A DNA stretch of 38,186 bases from an uncultured Pirellulaceae bacterium (GTDB taxonomy: Bacteria; Planctomycetota; Planctomycetia; Pirellulales; Pirellulaceae). Location: contig CALFWL010000100.1 in the NCBI GenBank assembly GCA_937928215.1, positions 1 to 38,186 of the forward strand. Reading direction: 5' to 3'. The first letter of the stretch is position 1. Each line of letters starts with the position of its first letter. Positions 1 through 7,421 of this stretch are shown one piece after another. The notes beneath the pieces were generated by a model. That model saw only the letters and a program-made list of their open reading frames with translations. It was not told where the DNA came from and made no database searches. The translations under genes were made by a program, and so were the position numbers.

Positions 1-2431
1 CCGGTTCATTCAACGCGGCGCGATCATCGGCGTCGGTCCCTCTGACGTGGTCGCTGACCAGATTCTTCTGTTCGAGTATCTCCCCAAGGATCCGCTGAGC
101 ATCTGAAAGTTCGACGTTGTCTTGGTCGGATGACACTCCACCGTCGGACGCCACCGCTGCCGGTCCGGTGGCAGTTTCATGTGGAACATCGGATGCCGCA
201 TCTTGCTGCGGACGTTGAACCGCGCTGAGGATCTTATCGGCCTGTGCTTGGATATCAGCTGTGGGCTGATATGTCTGGTGCTCGTGGAATGCTTCAAGCT
301 CGATCGGACTCGGACCGGGTAGTGTGTCCGCTTCGTGCGAAGGGACTTCAGCGGCAGCCTGGTCATCGCGGTCGCAGGCATCAAAGGCGGCTTGCAGTTC
401 GTTCACCGCATTATCGATCGCGGTTTCGGTTTCGGGCGAGTGTTGAGGCGAATGTTCGCTGGAGAGCTCGGGTGCGGTCGAATAATCGACCGCACTTTCG
501 GCTGGCTCTGAATGATTGGTTGGCGTCTCGAAAGAGTCAACTTGGTCGGAGAAATCGCTCACGGAGGCCGGCAACTTTAGCGGCGTTGGTGATTCCCATT
601 CCGCGCTTGCCTCGTTCACTTGACCCAAGTCCGCAGACGCAGCGACAACGGGCGTTACTTGGTTGGGCACTTCACCCAAGCCCTGCGGCTCCTGATCCAC
701 CGGGGGCAAATAGTCTAGCTGCTCTCCTGTAACTTGCATGGAGGATGCGTTCTGTTGCGCGACAAGCTGCGAGAATTCACTCGCGACGGACTCCTCCGTC
801 TCAAACGCTTCCGCGAACGGATTCACAACGGGAGCTACCGGTTCCTCGGATACGGACTCGGCCTGTTGATCAGAAGCTGACGGCGGATCGGCAGCAACAG
901 GAGCATCGTCCGCCCAAGCTGATTCCAAGGCCAGGAACGGCGCGTCTGGTGACCAATCATTGGGAGACGTTGCCGTTGGCTGTGGTTCTTCAGCGACGTG
1001 TGAATCGTTTTCGGATGGAACAACAGCGTGTGGCTCCGGTTGGTCGAACGACCTATCGGGCGTGATTCCTGCCGCGGCCCAAGTCTCGGCCTGGTCTTGG
1101 TTCAACGCCTGAATTTCTGTGGGTATTGACTGAGACTCAACCCCCATCGGCTCTGCCGAGGCCACGTCGGGCTCGATTGGCTGGTAAGTGTAACCCGACT
1201 CGATCGCTGGCCGTTCGTCAGCCTGCGTTTCATGCGCCTGCGCCTCATGTGCCTGCGCTTCGTGTGTCTGCATGGCATCGACTTCCGGTTGAACCGCAAC
1301 GTACGGATCCGTACCCTCGAAGGCGTCCCACGGATCACTGACACCACTCGGATCGTGAATCGCTGCTTCGACCGACTCCGTCACGAGGTCTGCTTCTGGT
1401 GCGGCATGTTGAATTTCGGGATTCCGTTCATGCTCTGCGAAGTCGGCACCGTCCGCTTGATCGATCTGCGGCTCTGGTGGCAAATCGATCTGAGCGACCG
1501 GTTGCGAATCTTGGGCGTTCACGGTCGATTCAACTTCGTCGTCAAGGCTTCCGAATTCGATGACGGTCCAGTTCTCGTCGTTCGATGCTTGATCCAAATC
1601 GGGGCAGTTCGTGTCGGATGTAGGCAAACCCTGCACCTGAGCCCAAGCGGGTTCAACCATGTTCGGCTCGACCACAAGACTACCGTGCGTTGCCGCGTAG
1701 ATCATGCACTGTTCGCAAAGCTGATTCACGAAACGAGGACATCCGCTCGTTGCCTCATGGATTGCATCGGTGGTTGCCGTTTCGAACATCTTCGCGCCGT
1801 CCCCGCCCACACGAGCAATGTGCTCATGCACGTACCCCTGAGTCTGCTCCCGCGTCAGGTTGGCAAGAAAGCAGCGAGCGGAAATGCGTTGGTTAAACGG
1901 TTCCAACTTGGGCTCTGTCAGAACGTCCTCAAGGCGACCAGTTCCACACAACACAAGACGCACACGAGGCACTCCGTCGCGGACGAAATTTGAGATCAAT
2001 CGAAGTTCGTCGACCAAGTCGGGCGTCAACGATTGAGCATCATCAACCAGCAACAGCACGCCGTTGGGGCAGTTGTCGGTCGGCTTGATAAAATCGATCA
2101 ACGATAGTCGCAGTTCGCCTTCGCTGAGGTCACGGTACGGCTGTTCCAGTTCGAACAGGATCGCCTGCAGCAGGTCACGGCGTTCGGACATTGGACCGCA
2201 AGTCAACGAAATGACCTTGAAATGCGGCTGGTGTTGCTCGGCCAGCAAGGCCAATAGCAACGACTTCCCTGTGCCGTGCTGCCCGACGATCACCGCAGGG
2301 CCAGCGTCTCGATCGAGCGACGCATTCACCTGATCGAGCGCCTGCTTCACCGGCCCATCATTGAAAAAATGCTTGACGAAGGGAGCCATGGTGAATGGCC
2401 GACCGTTGAAATCAAATACTTCCTGGTACAT
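1..2431 (-). CDS. ExeA/GspA-like AAA ATPase with long acidic tail (3' end cut by window edge)
   Basis: The frame is open from ATG at 2431 to the left edge, giving 810 visible codons and no stop, so the gene is partial at its C-terminus. The N-terminus reads MYQEVFDFNGRPF, the usual opening of ExeA/GspA-type ATPases. A Walker A motif, GQHGTGKS, lies near residue 50 and a Walker B, LLLVDDAQ, near residue 120; this fixes the AAA module in roughly the first 270 residues. The remaining 540 or so residues are rich in Asp, Glu, Gln, Pro, Ser and Ala, look disordered, and contain a tandem HEAQA/HETQA pentapeptide repeat encoded at 1221-1265. ExeA proteins couple ATP hydrolysis to assembly of secretion or envelope complexes in the inner membrane. 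The next gene upstream is a Wzz-like membrane protein, so a role in envelope or polysaccharide export is possible but inferred. The ATPase call is firm; the substrate is unknown. Confidence 0.88.
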   Translation of the reverse strand, partial: MYQEVFDFNGRPFTMAPFVKHFFNDGPVKQALDQVNASLDRDAGPAVIVGQHGTGKSLLLALLAEQHQPHFKVISLTCGPMSERRDLLQAILFELEQPYRDLSEGELRLSLIDFIKPTDNCPNGVLLLVDDAQSLTPDLVDELRLISNFVRDGVPRVRLVLCGTGRLEDVLTEPKLEPFNQRISARCFLANLTREQTQGYVHEHIARVGGDGAKMFETATTDAIHEATSGCPRFVNQLCEQCMIYAATHGSLVVEPNMVEPAWAQVQGLPTSDTNCPDLDQASNDENWTVIEFGSLDDEVESTVNAQDSQPVAQIDLPPEPQIDQADGADFAEHERNPEIQHAAPEADLVTESVEAAIHDPSGVSDPWDAFEGTDPYVAVQPEVDAMQTHEAQAHEAQAHETQADERPAIESGYTYQPIEPDVASAEPMGVESQSIPTEIQALNQDQAETWAAAGITPDRSFDQPEPHAVVPSENDSHVAEEPQPTATSPNDWSPDAPFLALESAWADDAPVAADPPSASDQQAESVSEEPVAPVVNPFAEAFETEESVASEFSQLVAQQNASSMQVTGEQLDYLPPVDQEPQGLGEVPNQVTPVVAASADLGQVNEASAEWESPTPLKLPASVSDFSDQVDSFETPTNHSEPAESAVDYSTAPELSSEHSPQHSPETETAIDNAVNELQAAFDACDRDDQAAAEVPSHEADTLPGPSPIELEAFHEHQTYQPTADIQAQADKILSAVQRPQQDAASDVPHETATGPAAVASDGGVSSDQDNVELSDAQRILGEILEQKNLVSDHVRGTDADDRAALNEP

Positions 2432-2522
2432 AACGACGTCCTGTGTCGAAAATGGTTTACGATTTGTCGTGAGATCAGCCAGCGAATCTTTCGTTGCTCA
2501 CGGTTTGGGTCAGTCAACCCAC

Positions 2523-3710
2523 TCAGGCTCCGGTGAATATCCAAACGATGCGAGCAAATCCGTGGAACATGCTCTCGCCAAACGATTGTCGAACGGCGGG
2601 TGATGTCAGCCAGAATCCGGCTCCCAACACGGTAATCGCCACGATGACGGTTCCGCTTCCTCGAAACACACGGTTCGCCCATCCTGGGTCAACCGAAGTT
2701 GCGGCAGGCGTTGTCAGGGACGGGTCACTGGCGAGCGTCGCCACCACCGGAACACCCAATTGGTTAGCGACTTGGTCGACGTTATCGAATCCTGTCTCCG
2801 TGAACGGACGCACGTTCCACGCAACGACTCCCCCCATGAACAGCGAAACCAGACTCGCCAACATAAGCGATGCAGAGTCGGGGACCGCTCCGACCGGTCG
2901 ACTGTCAACCCGTTGCGGATCAAATCGAACAGGGCCGACGTCCGACGTTGTCCGGCTTTCATCCATCTGGTTGATGACGCCACGCAATGAGTGAATGTCT
3001 ACGCTTTCGAGTGTCTGATGCAAACTATCGATCGTGGGATGGTTGATTCTTCGAACGTGCCCCACACTTTTGAACGCCGAAGCATGATTGGCTGACTGAG
3101 AGAACTGGACCAATTCGGCCGTCTGATTCTTGGCACTCGCAACGCCTTCTTCAATCTGGTCGACCAACCAATGAGCCTGATCAAGTCTGCGATGCCGACC
3201 CGCAACGCTTGACCCCAAGTCCCCGTCCGGTTCGGCCGCCACCGCCAGTCGTCCTGCGATCTCGCTGGCAAGTGACCGAGTAAACTCGGCTTCGTCAGGC
3301 TGTCCGGTTCCCGCAAACACGACCCGCAGCTGAGCCGCACTCGATCCCATGCTGTCGCGAAACCCAACGCTGACCCGTCGGCTGATCGCTTCGATGTTTT
3401 CAGGACTCAGCAAGCGACTGGATCGCGCAACAGTTGAATCTAACTGATCCAATCGGCGCGACATGGCTGCCGGCTCCATCACGGTTCTTAGTACCGATGG
3501 AAGCTGAGTTTCGACGAGCGCCGATCCCTCCACCTGGCTGTCGAATTCGATCAGAGCCTCGCAGCGGTAACCTTGCATATTGAGCGGCCAAGAAAGGCTG
3601 ATCAGCAGGAAGGCCGCCACCGAGGTCGCAAAGAACGCAAGGACGCGGTGTCGTCGCGAGGCGAGGCGCAGCACCGGCGCGTCCGAGTTGATTTCGTGGT
3701 TGTCGATCAT
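2523..3710 (-). CDS. Wzz-like (chain-length determinant-type) inner-membrane protein
   Basis: 395 residues from ATG at 3710, with no strong Shine-Dalgarno. A basic N-terminus precedes a membrane helix at about residues 23-42. Then comes a long, partly helical periplasmic-looking region (about 50-275), a second helix near 278-298, and a third near 350-370. A helix close to each end with a large extracytoplasmic region between resembles Wzz/polysaccharide co-polymerase proteins, and the early segment GYRCEALIEF fits the start of a Wzz domain. No tyrosine-kinase domain is fused. It lies 91 bp upstream of the ExeA-like ATPase on the same strand and probably shares its transcript; the two may form one envelope complex. 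The family assignment is by architecture and is moderate. The third helix and short tail are unusual for Wzz. Confidence 0.7.
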   Translation of the reverse strand: MIDNHEINSDAPVLRLASRRHRVLAFFATSVAAFLLISLSWPLNMQGYRCEALIEFDSQVEGSALVETQLPSVLRTVMEPAAMSRRLDQLDSTVARSSRLLSPENIEAISRRVSVGFRDSMGSSAAQLRVVFAGTGQPDEAEFTRSLASEIAGRLAVAAEPDGDLGSSVAGRHRRLDQAHWLVDQIEEGVASAKNQTAELVQFSQSANHASAFKSVGHVRRINHPTIDSLHQTLESVDIHSLRGVINQMDESRTTSDVGPVRFDPQRVDSRPVGAVPDSASLMLASLVSLFMGGVVAWNVRPFTETGFDNVDQVANQLGVPVVATLASDPSLTTPAATSVDPGWANRVFRGSGTVIVAITVLGAGFWLTSPAVRQSFGESMFHGFARIVWIFTGA

Positions 3711-4019
3711 TCAATTTTCATGCAAAACGCAGAACTCGCGCTCACCCAGTCGAGCGCACCGTCTTCTGCTCATCGTCCACTCGATCGGGTCGGCTTGAAT
3801 CGATTCTCCGGGTTAAGCCACCTGAGCCGATTAAACACGTTGATAGCACCTTGCTTTCGTCGGGCATGACGTTGGATCAGAAACAGAAGATCGAACGGAC
3901 AGTAGCAAGATTCGCATTCGACGGCACGATCGAATTGCCAGAAAAGAGTGAAGCTGGCAACGAATCTCACTCGCCTGAAGGTCATCCGATGTTCCACGTC
4001 GTGGCAACACGAATCGGAA
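3711..4019. other. Intergenic, no gene seen
   Basis: About 310 bp between the Wzz-like gene start and the stop of the MaoC-like gene. Short open frames on both strands have poor composition and no ribosome binding site. It presumably holds the promoter of the Wzz-like/ExeA-like pair, but I see no convincing -35/-10 pair. Confidence 0.4.
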
Positions 4020-4520
4020 TTACTCGATGGATGTCGCTCGTGCGGGCGATTTGACATTGGACAGATGCGGCGGGGGAACAACTTCCTTCACCGATACCAA
4101 GGTCTCAAATTCACCGTGTTGGACCACCTGATTGTCTTGGTTGAACAACTTCCGTTCCCAGACAACCTTGCCAGCACGACGGCCTGACGGAGTCTTTCGC
4201 AAGCACGTTGTGACGACGTAAACGGTGTCGCCGAAGTAAAGAGGTCGAGTGAATTCCCAGTTGCGTACCGCGGTGAAAGCGATCGTGTTGACGCTGGGGG
4301 AATAACTGCCCAGACCGGCTACCCATGACAATCCGAGCAGCCCATGAGCGACCGGCTGCCGATAGTGGCTGTTGGCCGCGTAATGATAATCCACGTGCAG
4401 TGGATTGAAGTCACCCGTCATGGTGGCGAAGTTAATCACGTCCGCCTCGGTTACGGTTCGACGCGGACTAGTCCACGTTTGACCGACCGACAAGTCGTCG
4501 TAGCAAAGCGGTGAATCCAT
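4020..4520 (-). CDS. MaoC-like hotdog-fold dehydratase/hydratase
   Basis: 166 residues from ATG at 4520 (MDSPLCYDDLSVGQ). The open frame extends further upstream but would run through the tRNA-Pro gene, so the internal ATG is chosen. The hydratase-2 motif is visible as GDFNPLHVDYHYA, with the catalytic Asp and His at about residues 37 and 42, followed by QPVAHGLLGLSW, which fits the single-domain MaoC family. Such proteins hydrate enoyl-CoA or a related acyl-thioester in the cytoplasm. The C-terminal 20 residues are low-complexity and probably not part of the fold. It stands between the Wzz-like gene and tRNA-Pro with no obvious fatty-acid partner, so the substrate cannot be inferred. Confidence 0.85.
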   Translation of the reverse strand: MDSPLCYDDLSVGQTWTSPRRTVTEADVINFATMTGDFNPLHVDYHYAANSHYRQPVAHGLLGLSWVAGLGSYSPSVNTIAFTAVRNWEFTRPLYFGDTVYVVTTCLRKTPSGRRAGKVVWERKLFNQDNQVVQHGEFETLVSVKEVVPPPHLSNVKSPARATSIE

Positions 4521-4644
4521 TCGCTGTGATCCGTTTACTAGATCGAATTGCTGACTGCGGGCTGACTGCGAGTTGACCGGCACGAACCGACCCTTGGTCG
4601 AGCCCGATTTATTTTCGGAATCCAAACTTCCAAAATATGAAAAG

Positions 4645-4719
4645 TCGGGGTGAGAGGATTCGAACCTCCGACCCCCTGGTCCCAAACCAGGTGCGCTAGC
4701 CAGACTGCGCTACACCCCG
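4645..4719 (-). tRNA. tRNA-Pro (anticodon TGG)
   Basis: The minus strand folds into a complete cloverleaf of 75 nt. The acceptor stem is CGGGGTG/CACCCCG with discriminator A. The anticodon arm is CCTGG-TTTGGGA-CCAGG with anticodon TGG, decoding CCA. The T arm carries GGTTCGAATCC. The CCA end is not encoded. It sits between parB and the MaoC-like gene on the same strand. Confidence 0.97.
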
Positions 4720-4867
4720 CGACTTATCCTGAACGACCGCTCACTGGCGGAGGAACCCCCCGACGTGGCGACGCTCAATTGACCCATAATCTACCGACAC
4801 TGCTTGAAGTCTGCAATCGGGATATCCCCATTCCTTCAGATCAAATCTTCGGCGGAAGGTTCGCGGG

Positions 4868-5875
4868 TCATGCCGCCCCGACCGATTTGCTGGACACTGG
4901 GTCTCGTCCGGCGAGAATCCCGCGCAGACGTTCAAATTCTTCCGCATCGGTAAAATGAACAACGATCTGCCCGCGTTGGCCTGAACCGTTGCGAATTTGC
5001 ACCTTCGTGCCTAGAACTTGCTTTAGCTCCTGCTGCAAGGACTCAATCTGCCGGTCGCGGGCACGCTTGAGTCGCGTTGATGGGCTGACCCCGACACTGT
5101 CCTCGGCGGCAATTTTTTCTCGAACCGCTTGCTCGACCGCCCGAACGCTCATGCCCTCCCGGATGACCCGCTGGCAAAACTCGACCTGAATCGCTTCCTC
5201 TCCGAGCGGCAGTAGGGCTCGAGCGTGTCCGGCGGAGATATCTCCTTCTTGCAGGGCGTTCTGAATGGGGCCGGGCAGTTCCAGAAGCCGCATCAGATTC
5301 GCGACGGTCGAGCGGTCGATTTTCAGCCGACCAGCAAGGCCTTCCTGAGTACAAGCGTGCTCATCCAGATAGCGGCGGAAGGACAACGCTTTTTCGATCG
5401 GGTTCAGATCCTGGCGTTGGAGGTTTTCCACGATCGCCAGTTCGGAAACCAGCCGGTCATCCGCGGTCCGCAACCGAGCCGGAATCGTTTTCCAGTTGGC
5501 CTTGATGGCGGCTCGCAGGCGACGCTCGCCACTGATCAACTGGTACCGACCGTTCACCACACGAACGAGAATCGGTTGCAGGATGTCGTGCTCCTTCAGG
5601 CTTTCGGCGAGCGAACCGAGTTCCGCTTCGCTGAACACTCGCCGCGGCTGAAACGGATTGTCCTCGATGTCGTAAACGTTCAGATGAACAATTTCGCCGT
5701 CCTGAGGATCTTTCGAGTGAACCACATCCAGCTGTTTCACGTTTACCGGTACGGTCTGAGTATCGGCGATCTTAACAGGGGCGGTGGCGACACTGGTGGT
5801 GGCAGCATCGACAGATTCGACCGTTGTATTTAACAACGCTTCCAATCCTCGGCCCAGTCTCTTTTTTCTAGTCAC
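4868..5875 (-). CDS. parB: Chromosome-partitioning protein ParB
   Basis: 335 residues from GTG at 5875. This start is preferred because it overlaps the parA stop by 8 bp, has a GGAGG 8 nt upstream, and gives the typical ParB opening TRKKRLGRGLEALL. The open frame also extends upstream, but only across parA. Visible motifs are NPFQPR (about 73-78), the CTP-binding GERRLRAA (about 116-123), and a helix-turn-helix at about 176-198 (LAGRLKIDRSTVANLMRLL). The C-terminal segment after residue 290 is the dimerisation region. ParB binds parS, loads as a CTP-gated clamp, spreads, and is moved by ParA to segregate the origin region. Two parS-like sites lie 1.5 kb away at 7350-7418, so this is the chromosomal system. 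Confidence 0.97.
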   Translation of the reverse strand: MTRKKRLGRGLEALLNTTVESVDAATTSVATAPVKIADTQTVPVNVKQLDVVHSKDPQDGEIVHLNVYDIEDNPFQPRRVFSEAELGSLAESLKEHDILQPILVRVVNGRYQLISGERRLRAAIKANWKTIPARLRTADDRLVSELAIVENLQRQDLNPIEKALSFRRYLDEHACTQEGLAGRLKIDRSTVANLMRLLELPGPIQNALQEGDISAGHARALLPLGEEAIQVEFCQRVIREGMSVRAVEQAVREKIAAEDSVGVSPSTRLKRARDRQIESLQQELKQVLGTKVQIRNGSGQRGQIVVHFTDAEEFERLRGILAGRDPVSSKSVGAA

Positions 5876-6614
5876 GTTCAAGTACCTCCATGCACAATTC
5901 CATGTAAGCCCGTGTTCCTCTCGATCGCGGTGCGTAAGCAATGACGCTTTGACCGTAACTGGGTGCCTCGGTGACGCGGACGTCACGAGGAACAACGGTG
6001 TCAAAAACTATTTCTCCAAAAAATTCGCGAACCTCTTGGTCCACTTCCTGCGTAAGCTCAAGTGATTCGTCGTACATCGTTAAAACAATGCCGCCGAAGG
6101 TCAGCTGCCCCGGACGTTCGAGCATGACAGCGCGAATGACGTCAATCATTTGAGCCAACCCTTCCATTGCAAAATACTCGCATTGGATCGGCATCAATAC
6201 TTCGTTCGAAACAGATAACGCGGTGCGAGTCAATTTGCCCAAGGAAGGAGGACAATCGATCAGCACGTAGTCGTACCGAGCAGCTCCGTTGGCAAGGTGC
6301 TCGATCAACAGCTGATCGTCGGTGCTGTCATCGGACGCTAGCACGCTGATGTCGCGAAACGATTTGCTGCCCGGCAACAGATCGAGTCGATCGACATCGG
6401 TGGGGAGCACGCTGTGCCGAATGGCTTGGTCCACGACTAACGGGTGACGGTCAACGGGAGCTTGGCCGATGCCTGACGTGGCGTTGCATTGCGGATCCAT
6501 GTCGACCAACAATGTGCGTTGACCACTATAAGCAAGCGCGGCAGCCAGATTGATAGACGTGGTCGTTTTGCCAACGCCTCCTTTCTGGTTCGCAATGCAA
6601 AATGTTCGGCCCAC
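5868..6614 (-). CDS. parA: Chromosome-partitioning ATPase ParA (Soj)
   Basis: 248 residues from GTG at 6614, with AGAGG about 8 nt upstream. The deviant Walker A motif KGGVGKTTTS is at residues 11-20, Walker A' is DMDPQCNAT near residue 39, and Walker B is YDYVLIDCPPSLG near residue 115. Length and the absence of an N-terminal helix-turn-helix indicate the short chromosomal Soj type, not a plasmid-type ParA. ParA binds the nucleoid as an ATP dimer, and ParB-stimulated hydrolysis drives origin movement. It is translationally coupled to parB through the overlapping stop and start. Upstream DNA at 6715-6765 holds three CACGTG cores that could be ParB-related control sites. Confidence 0.97.
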   Translation of the reverse strand: MGRTFCIANQKGGVGKTTTSINLAAALAYSGQRTLLVDMDPQCNATSGIGQAPVDRHPLVVDQAIRHSVLPTDVDRLDLLPGSKSFRDISVLASDDSTDDQLLIEHLANGAARYDYVLIDCPPSLGKLTRTALSVSNEVLMPIQCEYFAMEGLAQMIDVIRAVMLERPGQLTFGGIVLTMYDESLELTQEVDQEVREFFGEIVFDTVVPRDVRVTEAPSYGQSVIAYAPRSRGTRAYMELCMEVLERD

Positions 6615-6714
6615 GAGGTTTTCCTCTCGAATCCGTTCGAGCGCCGCGACGGCAGAGCTAAGCTGTCGTTCGTCGCGATTCGTAATTCCATGAGTCCTTC
6701 ATGGTCGGGTAGCT

Positions 6715-6765
6715 TATCACGTGCGAATTCATGCTCAAACATCAACCTCCACGTGATAGCACGTG
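6715..6765. promoter_or_regulatory. Cluster of CACGTG palindromes upstream of parA
   Basis: TATCACGTG at 6715-6723 is mirrored by CACGTGATA at 6750-6758, a perfect 9-bp inverted repeat. A further CACGTG follows at 6760-6765. CACGTG is the invariant centre of parS. These sites match only about 9 of 14 positions of the parS core, so they are not canonical parS. They lie 100-150 bp upstream of the parA start and may be an autoregulatory operator; that function is inference. Confidence 0.4.
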
Positions 6766-6866
6766 ACGTAAAGGTTCGCCGGGCAAACGAGTGAGTCCGG
6801 CGAGCCAACGACGGGCAAACATGAAGGTCGGATCCTAAGCACTGTCACCGTCGATCAATGGCGTGG

Positions 6867-7076
6867 CTACCTTCGGCGGGGTGAATAACCCGTCAGGATC
6901 ATACCGAGACTGACGGCTGCCCAGATCAGTGTGACCGCCGCGAACGCTCCAAGAACTCCGTCGCTTGCGAGGCGGAACTTGACCAGGATAACGGCGGCAC
7001 CTGATAACCAAACGGCACCAAAGAGCAGCACGGCCCAACCGAAGCCTTTGCCACTCGATTCGTTTGGCTCATTCAT
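6867..7076 (-). CDS. Small two-helix membrane protein, function unknown
   Basis: 69 residues from ATG at 7076 (MNEPNESSGKGFGW). The open frame continues upstream, but that part is low quality and overlaps repeat DNA, so the internal ATG is used. Two hydrophobic helices lie at about residues 12-34 and 42-64, joined by a short basic loop (KFRL), with a basic tail SPRRR. The architecture suggests a small inner-membrane protein. No family recognised; the organisation faintly resembles small ATP-synthase accessory proteins, but no such genes are nearby. No clear Shine-Dalgarno. Position between parA and parS makes it part of the partition neighbourhood by location only. Confidence 0.55.
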   Translation of the reverse strand: MNEPNESSGKGFGWAVLLFGAVWLSGAAVILVKFRLASDGVLGAFAAVTLIWAAVSLGMILTGYSPRRR

Positions 7077-7220
7077 TTGATGGATAGTTTCTAGGTGATA
7101 GGCAGCGCCGCCCCGCTGGGGTTTTCGCCACATCGTATTCCGCGAAGAACATCGTGGCCCGCGCCACTTTGGGAATGAAAGGATGCATTTCGCTGGGTGG
7201 CGAGGTTCAAAGTTTTTTAG

Positions 7221-7290
7221 GCTCTGGTGGGCGTTGCTACTTCCAATTTTCCACTTCCAACTTTCCACGCTCTGGTAGGCGCAGCCGCTT
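7221..7290. repeat. Two copies of a 22-bp GCTCTGG repeat with CTTCCA microrepeats
   Basis: Related 22-bp units begin with GCTCTGG at 7221 and 7269; a third is at 31612. Between them are short repeats of the type ACTTCCAA/TTTCCAC (7238-7266). They lie between the small membrane gene and parS. They look like a dispersed intergenic repeat family. Confidence 0.6.
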
Positions 7291-7349
7291 GAAAGTGCAC
7301 TGAAATCCAGTCGCTGGAAGTCCCTTCACGGTCTCCCTTGATCCTCAGG

Positions 7350-7365
7350 TGTTCCACGTGAAACT
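7350..7365. other. parS site 1 (ParB binding site)
   Basis: TGTTCCACGTGAAACT matches 14 of 16 bases of the bacterial parS consensus TGTTTCACGTGAAACA, including the central CACGTGAAAC. It lies in the gap next to the DUF1015 gene, about 1.5 kb from parB. ParB would load here as a clamp. Confidence 0.88.
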
Positions 7366-7402
7366 TTTTCTATACGACCTATTTTGACACAATTGCTTAT
7401 CC

Positions 7403-7418
7403 AGTTTCACGTGAAACC
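7403..7418. other. parS site 2 (ParB binding site)
   Basis: AGTTTCACGTGAAACC contains the perfect 14-bp palindrome GTTTCACGTGAAAC; only the outermost base at each end departs from consensus. It starts 53 bp from the first site and ends 3 bp before the DUF1015 stop codon. A weaker match, TTTCACGTGA, lies inside that gene near 7515. Confidence 0.93.
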
Positions 7419-7421
7419 GTG

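Noticed and set aside
173-188. AGTTTCATGTGGAACA, a 13/16 match to parS
   Set aside because: It lies in coding sequence and lacks the invariant CACGTG centre.
244-1993. Several long plus-strand ORFs in the first 2 kb
   Set aside because: They are antisense shadows of the ExeA-like gene, which is open on the minus strand to the window edge and carries the motifs.
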